Shown piece after piece: positions 1-13,001 of a stretch of DNA of 64,000 bases. The notes beneath the pieces are model-generated. The model ran no database searches and was not told where the DNA came from. It saw only the letters and a program-made list of their open reading frames with translations. The DNA is from Pseudomonas sp. SCB32 (GTDB lineage Bacteria > Pseudomonadota > Gammaproteobacteria > Pseudomonadales > Pseudomonadaceae): positions 4,588,001-4,652,000 of the forward strand of contig NZ_CP045118.1 of NCBI RefSeq assembly GCF_009189165.1. Direction: 5' to 3'. Position 1 is the first letter of the stretch, and every line of letters starts with the position of its first letter. Made by a program: the position numbers and the translations under genes.

Positions 1-1085
1 CCGCGCGGCGACTCGCCCTCGACGTGCAACGAGCCGTTTCCAGGCAGCACCAGTGCGTGAGAGGCATCCGCCCAGGACTGCACCTGCGGCACGAACGCCA
101 GCCAGGCATTCGCCAACCACCAGAGCCGACCATTGGCGCGGCGCAGCTCGCCGTCGGCGAGGCGCCAGACGGGCTCGGCATCCGCCCGCGCATCGCGCAG
201 ATCCTGCCAGCCGGCCCAATGCGCGCTGTCGGGTAATCGAGCCAGGGGCGCCAGCCAATGACGAAGGGCATTACGCTGGCGCGCCTCGCTCAGGGCAATC
301 AACGGCCCGATTGCCAGGGAAGGCAACGGCATTTCCCGGTAATGCGCCTGCTGGTCCGCCGCCATCAGATCAGCCTGGGCCAACTCCGTCAGCAGACCGT
401 CAGCCTCGGCCAGATGCCCGGCACTGCGAACGATGGTTTCGCCCGCTGCCGGCCAACGCCAGGCGATGAACGGTAGCAATTGGTTGCGCAGGTAATTGCG
501 GTCAAAATCGTCGCTGGCGTTGGACGGGTCCTCCACCCAACTCAGGCCATGGCTGCGGGCATAGCGCTCCAGCTCGTCGCGGGAGATGCCCAGCAACGGC
601 CGCAGCAGAAGCCCGCTACCCAGCGAGCGACAGGCGGGCATTCCTGCCAGACCGCGCACGCCCGCACCACGGAACAGGCGGAACAGCACGGTTTCGGCCT
701 GATCATCGCGATGCTGGCCGGTCAGCAGGCACTCGCCCTCCCCCAGGATTGCGGTGAATGCGCCATAGCGAGCCTCCCGGGCGGCACGCTCCAGGCTCGC
801 CCATCCATCCACCCGCACACGCTCGACACGCAACGGCACGCCAAGCGCGTCGCAAAACCTCTGGCAGTGCTCCGGCCAGGCATCGGCGACGGTCTGCAGG
901 CCGTGATGAACATGAATGGCGGAAATCGGCGGCAACACCTCGCGACGGGCGAGCTGTACCAGTAGATGCAGGAGAACGGTGGAATCCAACCCGCCAGACA
1001 GCGCCACCCGCCACGCCGGCGCGCGGCGCCAGGGTACGAGTGCAGCTAGAAGTCGGTTTTCCAGAGACACGGAGTCAAGGGACAT
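1..1085 (-). CDS. tilS: tRNA(Ile)-lysidine synthase TilS (3' end cut by window)
   Basis: TilS ligates lysine to C34 of the CAU anticodon of tRNA-Ile2 using ATP, switching it to AUA decoding; the enzyme is cytoplasmic and essential. The frame is open from an ATG at 1085 to the window edge, giving 361 codons without a stop. The PP-loop motif SGGLDS sits at residues 30-35, followed by the conserved HVHHGLQ stretch, GQHRDDQAETVLFRL and WVEDPSNA, all TilS hallmarks. Family members are about 440 residues, so roughly 80 C-terminal residues lie outside the window. It is co-directional with accA, 69 bases downstream of the accA stop, with a hairpin in between. Confidence 0.96.
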   Translation of the reverse strand, partial: MSLDSVSLENRLLAALVPWRRAPAWRVALSGGLDSTVLLHLLVQLARREVLPPISAIHVHHGLQTVADAWPEHCQRFCDALGVPLRVERVRVDGWASLERAAREARYGAFTAILGEGECLLTGQHRDDQAETVLFRLFRGAGVRGLAGMPACRSLGSGLLLRPLLGISRDELERYARSHGLSWVEDPSNASDDFDRNYLRNQLLPFIAWRWPAAGETIVRSAGHLAEADGLLTELAQADLMAADQQAHYREMPLPSLAIGPLIALSEARQRNALRHWLAPLARLPDSAHWAGWQDLRDARADAEPVWRLADGELRRANGRLWWLANAWLAFVPQVQSWADASHALVLPGNGSLHVEGESPR

Positions 1086-1143
1086 GGCGCAGTAAGGCGG
1101 GATGGATGACGAGGCAAGGATACCTCGTCATCCACGCTGCGCC
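1086..1143. other. Composite inverted repeat between accA and tilS
   Basis: An inner stem pairs 1104-1114 with 1123-1133 (11 bp, 8-base loop), and an outer stem pairs 1086-1092 with 1137-1143 (7 bp). No T-run follows on the minus strand, so it is not a textbook intrinsic terminator; it may stabilise the accA 3' end or attenuate read-through into tilS. Confidence 0.6.
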
Positions 1144-1154
1144 GAAGGCATCGA

Positions 1155-2105
1155 TCAGGCGATGCCGTAGCTCATCAGGCGCTCGTAGCGGCGCGCCAGC
1201 AGTTCTTCGGTGCTCAGCTGCTTGAGGGTATCCAGCTGGCCGGTCAGGGCCTTGCGGATCGACTCGGACATCGCGGCCGGGTCGCGGTGGGCGCTGCCCA
1301 GCGGCTCGGCAATGATGTTGTCGACGATGCCCAGGTCCTTCAGGCGATTCGCAGTGATGCCCATGGCCTCGGCGGCTTCCGGCGCCTTCTCGGCGGTACG
1401 CCAGAGGATCGAGGCGCAACCTTCGGGCGAGATCACCGCGTAGGTGGAGTACTGCAGCATGTTCAGTTGGTCGCACACGCCAATGGCCAGTGCGCCGCCG
1501 GAACCGCCTTCGCCGATCACGGTAGCGATGATCGGAGTCTTCAGGCGCGACATGACGCGCAGGTTCCAGGCAATCGCCTCGCTCTGGCCGCGCTCTTCGG
1601 CGTCGATGCCCGGGTAGGCACCGGGGGTGTCGATGAAGGTCAGGATCGGCATCTTGAAGCGTTCGGCCATTTCCATCAGGCGGCAAGCCTTGCGGTAGCC
1701 CTCCGGACGCGGCATGCCGAAGTTGCGGCGGACCTTCTCGCGGACTTCACGGCCTTTCTGGTGACCGATGATCATTACCGGCTGTTCGTCCAGACGGGCA
1801 ACGCCGCCGACGATGGCCGCGTCATCGGCGAAGTGACGGTCGCCGTGCAGCTCTTCGAACTCGCCGAAGATGTGCTCGATGTAGTCGAGGGTGTAGGGGC
1901 GACGCGGATGGCGAGCGAGCTGGGCGATCTGCCAGCTGGTCAGGTTGCCGAAGATGTTCTCGGTCAGCGCCTTGCTCTTCTCCTGCAGACGGGAGATTTC
2001 GTCGGTGATGTTCAGGGCGTTGTCGTTACCGACCAGGCGCAGCTCTTCGATCTTGGCGTGCAGGTCGGCAATGGGCTGTTCGAAATCGAGAAAATTCGGG
2101 TTCAT
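1155..2105 (-). CDS. accA: Acetyl-CoA carboxylase carboxyltransferase subunit alpha
   Basis: AccA and AccD form the carboxyltransferase that moves CO2 from carboxybiotin to acetyl-CoA to make malonyl-CoA, the first committed step of fatty acid synthesis. The 316-residue product has the normal family length and begins [15 protein letters not shown], typical of proteobacterial AccA. The crotonase-fold core includes the [10 protein letters not shown] stretch, whose glycine-rich turn contributes the oxyanion/CoA site, and IDTPGAYPG. It lies between dnaE and tilS, as in other gammaproteobacteria (accA next to dnaE). The 115-base gap to dnaE leaves room for a separate promoter, though none is obvious. 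Confidence 0.98.
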   Translation of the reverse strand: MNPNFLDFEQPIADLHAKIEELRLVGNDNALNITDEISRLQEKSKALTENIFGNLTSWQIAQLARHPRRPYTLDYIEHIFGEFEELHGDRHFADDAAIVGGVARLDEQPVMIIGHQKGREVREKVRRNFGMPRPEGYRKACRLMEMAERFKMPILTFIDTPGAYPGIDAEERGQSEAIAWNLRVMSRLKTPIIATVIGEGGSGGALAIGVCDQLNMLQYSTYAVISPEGCASILWRTAEKAPEAAEAMGITANRLKDLGIVDNIIAEPLGSAHRDPAAMSESIRKALTGQLDTLKQLSTEELLARRYERLMSYGIA

Positions 2106-2220
2106 GGGCTATCCGTCGTGATGATGGCGGCAGGGCCTGGTCCGTAAAGCGCCCTACCTTACGGTATCGGGCGCAAGGGGTCGAGACTGGCGGGCGGGCG
2201 GCCTATGGCCACCGACCTCA

Positions 2221-5751
<3,531 letters not shown>

Positions 5752-5772
5752 GGTGGTCCTTGGGCAAACGCG

Positions 5773-5804
5773 AAAAACGGCAAGCCCCGGATTGTACCGG
5801 GGCT
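5773..5804 (-). terminator. Rho-independent terminator upstream of dnaE
   Basis: The arms AGCCCCGG (5783-5790) and CCGGGGCT (5797-5804) form an 8-bp GC-rich stem. On the minus strand it is followed by TGCCGTTTTTC, giving a U-run at 5773-5777. It would end transcripts from the lpx-rnhB operon before dnaE. A second weak stem, GGTGA/TCACC, lies nearer the rnhB stop at about 5849-5864. Confidence 0.7.
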
Positions 5805-5906
5805 GTCCGCAAAGCTACAGGGATCAATGGGCCAGCCGTCGCGCCGGGTGATTCAAGTCACCGACGGGCCGCTGGCCGCGAGGAATTCCAGAGTAATAAC
5901 AGCGTG

Positions 5907-6518
5907 TTACAGGATGCCGGCAGGATTTTCCAGCAGGGCGCGCACCGGTCCGAAGGAGCGGCGATGGATCGGCGTCGGGCCCAGGCGCCGGAGGGCTTCC
6001 AGGTGCACCGGGGTCGGGTAACCCTTGTGCCCACCGATACCGTAGCCGGGGTACATCGCCTCCATTTCCTGCATCTCTCGGTCGCGGCTGACCTTGGCCA
6101 GGATCGAGGCGGCGGCGATGGCCGGCACCTTGGCGTCGCCCTGCACGACCGGCGCGGAAGGCACCTTCAGCTTGGGGCAGCGGTTGCCGTCGATCAGCGC
6201 CAGTTTCGGCGTCACACTCAGGCCTTCGACCGCACGCTGCATCGCCAGCATGGTGGCGTGGAGGATGTTCAGTTGGTCGATCTCGTGCACGTCCGCACGG
6301 GCGATGCACCAGGCCAGTGCCTTCTCGCGGATCTCGTCGAACAGCGCCTCGCGGCGCGCTTCGCTGAGCTTCTTGGAGTCGTTGAGACCCTTGATCGGGC
6401 GCGCCGGATCGAGGATTACCGCCGCCGTGACCACGGGGCCACACAGCGGACCACGACCGACTTCGTCGACACCCGCGACCAACTCTTCCACCAGGGTGAA
6501 GTCCAGGCCCATCTGCAT
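5907..6518 (-). CDS. rnhB: Ribonuclease HII
   Basis: RnhB cleaves the RNA strand of RNA-DNA hybrids and nicks at single ribonucleotides in DNA. At 203 residues it has the usual length. The catalytic [11 protein letters not shown] motif (Asp-Glu pair) is near residue 18, and [17 protein letters not shown] and the [12 protein letters not shown] block are all present. Its ATG overlaps the lpxB stop by one base (TGATG), so translation is probably coupled to lpxB. The same lpxA-lpxB-rnhB-dnaE order is standard in gammaproteobacteria. Confidence 0.98.
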   Translation of the reverse strand: MQMGLDFTLVEELVAGVDEVGRGPLCGPVVTAAVILDPARPIKGLNDSKKLSEARREALFDEIREKALAWCIARADVHEIDQLNILHATMLAMQRAVEGLSVTPKLALIDGNRCPKLKVPSAPVVQGDAKVPAIAAASILAKVSRDREMQEMEAMYPGYGIGGHKGYPTPVHLEALRRLGPTPIHRRSFGPVRALLENPAGIL

Positions 6519-7660
6519 CAGCGTTTCTCCACCAGGGCGAGCACCGCTTCGGCGGCCTGCGCCGACGCATCCTGGCGCAGGGCGCGATGGATGGCGTCGA
6601 AGGGTTCAGTCTGCACACTGCCGTCGTCCAGCAGCGGCAGCAGGGTAGTGGCCAGCGCCTCGGGCGTCGCCGCATCCTGGATCAGTTCAGGCACCAGCAA
6701 ACGCCCGGCCAGCAGGTTCGGCAGGGAAATATAGGGGCTCTTCACCAGCCGCTTGAGGATGCGATAGGTCATCGGCGCCACCTTGTAGGCGACAACCATC
6801 GGTCGCTTGTACAGCAGCGCCTCCAGCGTGGCGGTGCCGGAGGCGATCAGGACCGCATCGCAGGCCGCCAGGGCTTCATGAGAAGCACCGTCGAGCAACT
6901 GCACCGGCAGATCGCGACCGACCAGCATTTCTTCGATCTGGGCACGACGCTCCGGACTGGCGCAGGGCAGCACGAAACGCAGGCCGGAGCGGTCTTGAAG
7001 CAGACGTTGGGCCGTATCGAGGAACAGCGCGCCGAGCTTGCCGACCTCCCCTCCCCGGCTGCCCGGCAGCAGGGCTACGACACTGGCGTCCTGCGGCAGG
7101 CCAAGTCGTTCACGCGCACCCGCGCGGTCGGCTTCCAGGGGAATGGTATTGGCCAGCGGATGGCCGACGAAGCGCACCGGTACTGCATGCTCTTCGTAGA
7201 ATCGCGCCTCGAAGGGGAAGAGCGCGAGCATCAGATCGCAGGCTTCCTTGATCTTCAGCACGCGCTTCTGCCGCCAGGCCCAGACCGACGGGCTGACGTA
7301 GTGCACCGTGCGGATGCCCGCGTGGCGCAGCTTCAATTCGATGTTCAGGTTGAAGTCCGGCGCGTCGATGCCGATGAATACGTCCGGCTTGGCCGCGATC
7401 AGCATCTGGACGAGGTCCTTGCGCCGGCGCAGCAGTTCGCGCAGGCGGCCGAGCACCTCGACCAGGCCCATGACGGCCAGGCGTTCCATCGGGAAATGCG
7501 ATTGCAACCCTTCAGCCTGCATGCGCGGACCGCCGACACCGATGAACTCGATGTCGGGGTGACGCTGCTTGAGCGCCTGCATCAGGCCGGAGCCGAGGAT
7601 ATCGCCGGACGCCTCGCCCGCGACCAGGGCGACGCGCAGCTTGCGTACGGTCGATTGCAT
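6518..7660 (-). CDS. lpxB: Lipid-A-disaccharide synthase
   Basis: LpxB is a GT19 peripheral membrane glycosyltransferase that joins UDP-2,3-diacylglucosamine to lipid X to give the lipid A disaccharide. The 380-residue product has the family length, with the N-terminal [11 protein letters not shown] signature at residues ~13-23, [10 protein letters not shown], the YVSPSVWAW block and the C-terminal nucleotide-binding region around [21 protein letters not shown]. It starts two bases after the lpxA stop and overlaps rnhB by one base, within a tightly coupled lipid A operon. Confidence 0.98.
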   Translation of the reverse strand: MQSTVRKLRVALVAGEASGDILGSGLMQALKQRHPDIEFIGVGGPRMQAEGLQSHFPMERLAVMGLVEVLGRLRELLRRRKDLVQMLIAAKPDVFIGIDAPDFNLNIELKLRHAGIRTVHYVSPSVWAWRQKRVLKIKEACDLMLALFPFEARFYEEHAVPVRFVGHPLANTIPLEADRAGARERLGLPQDASVVALLPGSRGGEVGKLGALFLDTAQRLLQDRSGLRFVLPCASPERRAQIEEMLVGRDLPVQLLDGASHEALAACDAVLIASGTATLEALLYKRPMVVAYKVAPMTYRILKRLVKSPYISLPNLLAGRLLVPELIQDAATPEALATTLLPLLDDGSVQTEPFDAIHRALRQDASAQAAEAVLALVEKR

Positions 7661-7662
7661 GG

Positions 7663-8439
7663 TCAGCGGGTGATGCCGCGGGTGGAGCTCTGGATGGAGT
7701 CGCGGAATACCGCTACCTCCGGGAACTGCTCCGAAACCTCGACCAGCTCGGCCAGGGCCTCGTCTACCGTCAGCCCCTGGCGGTAGACCACCTTGTAGGC
7801 CCGACGCAGCGCGTGGATGGCCTCGGCACTGAAGCCACGACGGCGCAGGCCTTCGAAGTTCATGCTGCGGGCTTCGGCAGGGTTGCCAAAGACGGTCACA
7901 TAGGCCGGAACGTCCTTGCCGATCGCACTGCCCATACCGGTGAAGCTGTGCGCGCCGATGCGGCAGAACTGATGCACCAGGGTGTAACCGGACAGGATCG
8001 CCCAGTCATCCACGTGCACATGGCCGGCCAGCGCCGTGTTGTTCACCAGAATGCAATGGTTGCCGATCACACTGTCATGGCCGATATGCACATAGGCCAT
8101 GAGCAGGTTGTGGTCCCCGATTGTGGTTTCCGAACGATCCTGGATGGTGCCGCGATGGATGGTTACACCCTCGCGGATCACGTTGTGGTCGCCGATCACC
8201 AGGCGAGTCGGCTCGCCCTTGTACTTCAGGTCGGGAGTGTCCTCGCCGACGCTGGAGAACTGAAAGATGCGATTGTGCTTGCCGATCTTCGTGGGGCCCT
8301 TGAGCACCACGTGCGGACCGATCACCGTACCTTCTCCGATCTCCACATCCGGCCCGACGATGGACCAGGGGCCCACCTCTACGTCGTCAGCCAGTTTTGC
8401 GCGCGGGTCGATGATGGCGCGAGGATCGATCAAACTCAT
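7663..8439 (-). CDS. lpxA: UDP-N-acetylglucosamine acyltransferase LpxA
   Basis: LpxA transfers a hydroxyacyl chain from ACP to the 3-OH of UDP-GlcNAc, the first step of lipid A synthesis. The 258-residue protein is a left-handed beta-helix built of hexapeptide repeats (for example [17 protein letters not shown]), with the catalytic-His region [19 protein letters not shown] and the C-terminal helical domain [17 protein letters not shown]. The ATG overlaps the fabZ stop (ATGA, 8436-8439), coupling the two. Pseudomonas LpxA prefers a C10 hydroxyacyl chain; that is family knowledge, not visible here. Confidence 0.98.
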   Translation of the reverse strand: MSLIDPRAIIDPRAKLADDVEVGPWSIVGPDVEIGEGTVIGPHVVLKGPTKIGKHNRIFQFSSVGEDTPDLKYKGEPTRLVIGDHNVIREGVTIHRGTIQDRSETTIGDHNLLMAYVHIGHDSVIGNHCILVNNTALAGHVHVDDWAILSGYTLVHQFCRIGAHSFTGMGSAIGKDVPAYVTVFGNPAEARSMNFEGLRRRGFSAEAIHALRRAYKVVYRQGLTVDEALAELVEVSEQFPEVAVFRDSIQSSTRGITR

Positions 8440-8876
8440 AGTTTGCGTTCCGCACAGATGATTTCAGCCGAGCATACCGGCTTGTCATCGACGGTGGCGT
8501 GGCAGTCGAACTTCCAGATGCCGCGCTTGACGCTGATGAACTGGGCATGCAGCTGCAGCTGGTCACCCGGCAGCACCGGCTGGCGGAAGCGCAGCTTGTC
8601 GGAGCCGACGAAGTAATACAGGGTGCCGTCGGCCGGCTTCACGTCGAGCATCTTGAAGCCGAGGATACCGGCCGCCTGGGCCATGGCTTCGATGATCAGC
8701 ACGCCCGGCATGATCGGGTGTTGCGGGAAATGGCCATTGAAGAACGGCTCGTTGATGCTGACATTCTTGTAGGCGCGAATGCGCTTGCCTTCGATGTCCA
8801 GCTCCACCACCCGATCCACCAGCAGGAAGGGGTAGCGATGAGGCAGGTATTCGCGAATCTCGTTGATGTCCATCAT
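8436..8876 (-). CDS. fabZ: 3-hydroxyacyl-ACP dehydratase FabZ
   Basis: FabZ dehydrates beta-hydroxyacyl-ACP in fatty acid elongation; its substrate pool is shared with LpxA and LpxD. I chose the ATG at 8876 (product begins [17 protein letters not shown], 146 residues, the normal Pseudomonas length) over an upstream TTG at 8912 that would add 12 atypical residues. The hot-dog fold motif with catalytic His ([22 protein letters not shown]) is near residue 50, with the catalytic Glu in the following helix. The ribosome binding site is weak, which fits coupling to lpxD 48 bases upstream. Confidence 0.97.
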   Translation of the reverse strand: MMDINEIREYLPHRYPFLLVDRVVELDIEGKRIRAYKNVSINEPFFNGHFPQHPIMPGVLIIEAMAQAAGILGFKMLDVKPADGTLYYFVGSDKLRFRQPVLPGDQLQLHAQFISVKRGIWKFDCHATVDDKPVCSAEIICAERKL

Positions 8877-8924
8877 GTTCAGGGAAGCCTGTTCAGAAAA
8901 GGGAAACGCCAAAAAATGCGCTGA

Positions 8925-9986
8925 TCACGCATCAGATGGAGCGTCTCCGCTTGGGGTCACGGCAGCCAGACGCTTTTCCAGCTGCTGCAGACGACGGGCC
9001 ATGTCATCCAGCTGGCGAATGCGAGCGGCGCTCTTCTTCCATTCGCCGGCCGGCTGCATGGCGGTACCGGACGAGTAGGAACCCGGTTCGGTAATCGAAC
9101 GGGTCACCATGGTCATCCCGGTGACGAAGACGTTGTCGCAGATCTCGATGTGGCCAACCAGACCGACACCACCGGCGAGCATGCAATGCTTGCCGATCTT
9201 GGCGCTGCCGGAAATCCCGCAGCAGCCCGCCATCGCGGTGTGGTCACCGATCTGCACGTTGTGGGCGATCATGATCTGGTTGTCCAGCTTCACGCCATTG
9301 CCCACCAGGGTATCGGACAGCGCACCGCGGTCGATCGTGGTATTTGCGCCGATCTCGACGTCATCGCCAACGGTCACACCGCCAATTTGCGCGATCTTCT
9401 GCCAGACGCCCTTGTGGTTGGCGAAGCCGAAGCCTTCCCCTCCCAGCACGGCGCCGGACTGGATCACCACGCGCTTGCCGATGCGTACGTCGTGGTACAG
9501 GGTCACTCTCGGAGCCAGCCAGCCGCCCTCGCCGATCACACTGCGCGCGCCGACGAAGCAATGGGCGCCGATGGTGACGCCTGCGCCGATCAGCGCACCA
9601 GCCTCGATCACCGCATAGGGACCGATGCTCGCGGCTGGATCGACCTGGGCAGCCTCGTCGACCACCGCAGTCGGATGGATGCCGACTGGAGCCTTGGGCT
9701 TGCGGTCGAACTGGTGCGACAGGCCGGCGTAGGCCAGATAGGGGTTGGCGACGATCAGCGCGTTGCCGGTGAAGCCTTCGGCATCGGCCTCCGTCAGCAG
9801 CACTGCACCCGCCTTGCACTCAGGCAGGAACTTGCGGTACTGCGGATTGGCCAGGAAGCTCAGTTGGTCCTCGCCGGCTTCCTGAAGGGTTGCCAGGCCG
9901 CGAACGACTAGAGCGGGATCGCCACGCAGCTCGGCATCGAGCTGCGCAGCCAGTTCAGCGAGGGTAAAGGACAGCTCGGTCATCAT
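8925..9986 (-). CDS. lpxD: UDP-3-O-acylglucosamine N-acyltransferase LpxD
   Basis: LpxD adds the N-linked hydroxyacyl chain in the third step of lipid A synthesis. The 353-residue protein has an N-terminal uridine-binding domain (to ~100), a hexapeptide beta-helix core ([32 protein letters not shown]) with the conserved catalytic-His segment [15 protein letters not shown], and a C-terminal helix. Two ATGs stand in tandem at 9986 and 9983; the first overlaps the skp stop as TGATG. It sits between skp and fabZ as in most gammaproteobacteria. Confidence 0.98.
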   Translation of the reverse strand: MMTELSFTLAELAAQLDAELRGDPALVVRGLATLQEAGEDQLSFLANPQYRKFLPECKAGAVLLTEADAEGFTGNALIVANPYLAYAGLSHQFDRKPKAPVGIHPTAVVDEAAQVDPAASIGPYAVIEAGALIGAGVTIGAHCFVGARSVIGEGGWLAPRVTLYHDVRIGKRVVIQSGAVLGGEGFGFANHKGVWQKIAQIGGVTVGDDVEIGANTTIDRGALSDTLVGNGVKLDNQIMIAHNVQIGDHTAMAGCCGISGSAKIGKHCMLAGGVGLVGHIEICDNVFVTGMTMVTRSITEPGSYSSGTAMQPAGEWKKSAARIRQLDDMARRLQQLEKRLAAVTPSGDAPSDA

Positions 9987-10489
9987 CAGCGCAGCTGGTT
10001 CATGCGCTCGATGACTTGGCGGGTGATGTCGTACTGCGGCTTCACGTCCACCACGGCACCACGCTCGACCACGAGGTCATAGCCACCCTTCTTGATGGTT
10101 TCCTCGACGGCCTGGTCCAGCTTCGGCTTGAGCTTCTTCAGCATGTCGCGGTCGGCGACGGCCTTGGCCTCGTTCAGCTCCTTGGACTGGAACTGGAAGT
10201 CACGGGCCTTCTGCTTGAAGTCGTTCTCGGCCTTTTCACGCTCGGACTGGGACATCTTGCTGCCGCCGCTGACCAGCTTGTCCTGCAGCGTCTTGGCGTC
10301 GCTTTCCAGCGCCTTCAGCTTGTTCAACTGGGGACCGAACTTCTTCTCGGCATCCACGGCATATTGCTTGGCCGCATCCGACTCGAGGAGTGCCATCTGA
10401 TAGTTGAGCACCGCAATCTTCATGTCGGCGAACGCAGGGCTCGCCATCAGGGCAGCGGTGATCAGAACGAACTGGGTCAACTTACGCAC
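9986..10489 (-). CDS. skp: Periplasmic chaperone Skp/OmpH
   Basis: Skp is a trimeric periplasmic chaperone that holds unfolded outer-membrane proteins on their way to BamA, the adjacent gene. I set the start at the GTG at 10489, giving a product beginning VRKLTQFVL (read as Met), because AGGAG lies 6 bases upstream; a GTG at 10504 would add five residues and include that Shine-Dalgarno in the coding region. The first ~21 residues form a signal peptide ending SPAFA, followed by a long charged coiled-coil (about residues 40-115) that forms the tentacles. The product is 167 residues, normal for the family. Confidence 0.95.
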   Translation of the reverse strand: MRKLTQFVLITAALMASPAFADMKIAVLNYQMALLESDAAKQYAVDAEKKFGPQLNKLKALESDAKTLQDKLVSGGSKMSQSEREKAENDFKQKARDFQFQSKELNEAKAVADRDMLKKLKPKLDQAVEETIKKGGYDLVVERGAVVDVKPQYDITRQVIERMNQLR

Positions 10490-10537
10490 AATGCACTCCT
10501 GCACAAAGCTTGGTTGTCATTACAACGATACGGCCAA

Positions 10538-12928
10538 TTAGAAAGTCTGACCCAGGGAGAACTGGAAGATCTGGGTTTCGGCGTTCTGCGGTTTCTTGAT
10601 CGGGGTTGCCAGGGCGAAGCTCAGCGGACCCAGCGCGGTGATCCAGGTCAGGCCCACACCGGCGGACATAGCCATGTCATTGAACTTGACGCCATCGCAG
10701 CCCTGGGTGGTGGAGATCGGGCATTTGCTATCGAACACGTTACCCACATCCCAGAACACTGTGCTGCGCAGCTGGCGCTGATCCTTCACGAACGGCAGCG
10801 GGAACAGGATTTCCGCACCACCGGTGATCAGGATGTTACCACCGAAGGCTTGCGGGCTCTGATCCGGGTCGGTGTAACGACCCTTGGCATCGGGGCCACT
10901 GGTGCCTGGCGGCGTGGTTGCCGGATCGGCCACACTCGGTGTACTGCGTGGGCCGAGAGAGCTGTCCTTGAAGCCACGCACCGAGTTGAAGCCACCCGCA
11001 TAGTAGTTCTCGTAGAACGGCAGGCTGTCGGTGGAGCCATAGCCATCACCGTAGCCGAGCTCGGTGTGGAAGCGCATGGTGTAGTTTTCGGTGAGCGGCG
11101 CGAAGAGCTGGCCGCGGTAGTCGAGCTTGTAGAACGACAGGTCGCTGCCCGGAACGGTGGACTCCAGCACCAGGCTCTGCGAGTGACCACGGTTGGCCAG
11201 CACGCCCTTGTTCAGGGTCGACTCGGACCAGCCGACCGACGCCTTGTAGTTGGTGAAGGTGTCGCCTTCCTTCTGGATGAAGTCGAAGATCTCGTCGACG
11301 GTATAGATGCCGGTATCGATCTGGTCCCGCTGCGCGGTCAGGCCATAGGTCAGGCGCGAGGTTTCGCTGATCGGGTAGCCAATGCTGACGCCGGCACCGT
11401 AGCTGTTGACCGAGTAGCTGGAAACGTCGACGTTCAGGTTGCTGTAGTCGGTCTTGCGGTAGAAGGCGTTGTAGCCAAGGCTCACGCCGTCGACGGTCCA
11501 GTAGGGATCGACGAAGCCGAAGTTGTAGCGGGTCTGGTAGTCGGACTTGGTCAGACCGATGCTGACCTTGTTACCGGTACCCAGGAAGTTGTTCTGGCTG
11601 ATCGAGCCACCGAGGATCAGGCCGGCGCTCTGGGCGAAACCGACGCTGGCGGTGATGGAGCCGGACGGCTGCTCTTCCACGCTGTAGTTGACGTCTACCT
11701 GGTCGTCGGTGCCCGGCACGGCCGGTGTCTCGACGTTGACTTGCTTGAAGTAGCCCAGACGCTCCAGGCGCTGCTTGGACTGATCGATCAGGTAGGTCGA
11801 AGCCCAGCCTCCTTCCATCTGGCGCATCTCGCGACGGAGTACCTGGTCCTCGGTCTTGGTGTTGCCACGGAAGTTGATGCGGTTGACGTAGGCGCGCTTG
11901 CCCGGATCGACCACGTAGGTGATCGAAACGGTCTTGTCGTCGTCATGGGGCTCCGGCACGCCGTTGACGTTGGCGAAGGTATAGCCCTCGTTACCCAGAC
12001 GGCGGGTGATCAGGTCGGACGTGGTGGTCATCACCTTGCGCGAGAAGACCTGGCCTTTCTTCACCAGCAACAGCTTCTTGATATCGTCTTCCGGCACTTT
12101 CAGGTCGCCGGAGAGCTTCACGTCGCGAACGGTGTACTTCTCGCCTTCGTTGACGTTGACGGTGATGTAGACGTGTTTCTTGTCCGGCGTGATGGAGACC
12201 TGAGTCGAGGCGATATCCATGTGGATATAGCCACGGTCCAGGTAGTAGGAGCGCAGACGCTCCAGGTCGCCGGAGAGTTTTTCGCGGGAATACTTGTCGT
12301 CGTTCTTGAAGAAGGACAGCCAGTTGGTCGTCTTCAGCTCGAACAGATCGGTCAGGTCTTCCTCGGAGAAGACGGTGTTGCCTACAACGTTGACGTGGGC
12401 GATAGCCGCCACGGTGCCTTCGTTGATGGTGATCTTCAGGGCGACGCGGTTGCGCGGCTGCGGGACCACCTCGGTTTCGATCTCGGCGGAGTAGCGGCCC
12501 TGGGCCACGTACTGGCGCTGCAGCTCGTTACGCACACCTTCGAGGGTCGCGCGCTGGAAGATCTCGCCTTCGGCCAGGCCCGACTGCTTCAGGCCCTTCA
12601 TCAGGTCTTCGGTGGTGATGGCCTTGTTGCCGGAGATCTCGATGCTGGAGATCGACGGACGCTCGACCACGTTGACGATCAGCACATTGCCGTCGCGGCT
12701 GATCTGGATGTCCTGGAAGAAGCCGGTCTTGAACAGCGAGCGGGTCGCCTCGACCAGGCGACGGTCGTCAATCTGCTCCCCCACGTTCAGCGGCAGGGCG
12801 GCGAACACGCTACCGGCGGAAACGCGCTGCAGACCATTGACCCGGATGTCGGAGACAGTGAAGGACTCGGCGTGAACCTGGGCGATCATCAGCGCGGAAA
12901 GGGCCGCGGATAGCAGAAAGCGTTTCAT
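10538..12928 (-). CDS. bamA: Outer-membrane protein assembly factor BamA
   Basis: BamA is the essential core of the BAM complex, which folds beta-barrel proteins into the outer membrane. The 796-residue protein has a signal peptide cleaved after VHA (residue ~20), five POTRA domains (about 21-420, beginning SFTVSDIRVNGLQRV) and a 16-strand C-terminal barrel ending QFSLGQTF with the terminal Phe expected of OMPs. VRGF within GGFNSVRGFKDSS (barrel loop 6) is the family signature. A terminator-like hairpin separates it from rseP, so it probably has its own promoter as well as read-through; its ATG follows AAGGACTCC. Confidence 0.99.
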   Translation of the reverse strand: MKRFLLSAALSALMIAQVHAESFTVSDIRVNGLQRVSAGSVFAALPLNVGEQIDDRRLVEATRSLFKTGFFQDIQISRDGNVLIVNVVERPSISSIEISGNKAITTEDLMKGLKQSGLAEGEIFQRATLEGVRNELQRQYVAQGRYSAEIETEVVPQPRNRVALKITINEGTVAAIAHVNVVGNTVFSEEDLTDLFELKTTNWLSFFKNDDKYSREKLSGDLERLRSYYLDRGYIHMDIASTQVSITPDKKHVYITVNVNEGEKYTVRDVKLSGDLKVPEDDIKKLLLVKKGQVFSRKVMTTTSDLITRRLGNEGYTFANVNGVPEPHDDDKTVSITYVVDPGKRAYVNRINFRGNTKTEDQVLRREMRQMEGGWASTYLIDQSKQRLERLGYFKQVNVETPAVPGTDDQVDVNYSVEEQPSGSITASVGFAQSAGLILGGSISQNNFLGTGNKVSIGLTKSDYQTRYNFGFVDPYWTVDGVSLGYNAFYRKTDYSNLNVDVSSYSVNSYGAGVSIGYPISETSRLTYGLTAQRDQIDTGIYTVDEIFDFIQKEGDTFTNYKASVGWSESTLNKGVLANRGHSQSLVLESTVPGSDLSFYKLDYRGQLFAPLTENYTMRFHTELGYGDGYGSTDSLPFYENYYAGGFNSVRGFKDSSLGPRSTPSVADPATTPPGTSGPDAKGRYTDPDQSPQAFGGNILITGGAEILFPLPFVKDQRQLRSTVFWDVGNVFDSKCPISTTQGCDGVKFNDMAMSAGVGLTWITALGPLSFALATPIKKPQNAETQIFQFSLGQTF

Positions 12929-12948
12929 GGAGTCCTTTTATTCCAACT

Positions 12949-12983
12949 GACAAATAAAGAATCTGCCGCAGGTGGCGGCAGAT
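12949..12983 (-). terminator. Intrinsic terminator between rseP and bamA
   Basis: Arms ATCTGCCGC (12961-12969) and GCGGCAGAT (12975-12983) form a 9-bp stem with a 5-base loop. On the minus strand the stem is followed by TCTTTATTTG, a U-rich tail. Position just after the rseP stop and before bamA suggests partial termination inside an otherwise continuous gene block. Confidence 0.7.
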
Positions 12984-13001
12984 CCGGAATTCAATGGCGG
13001 G

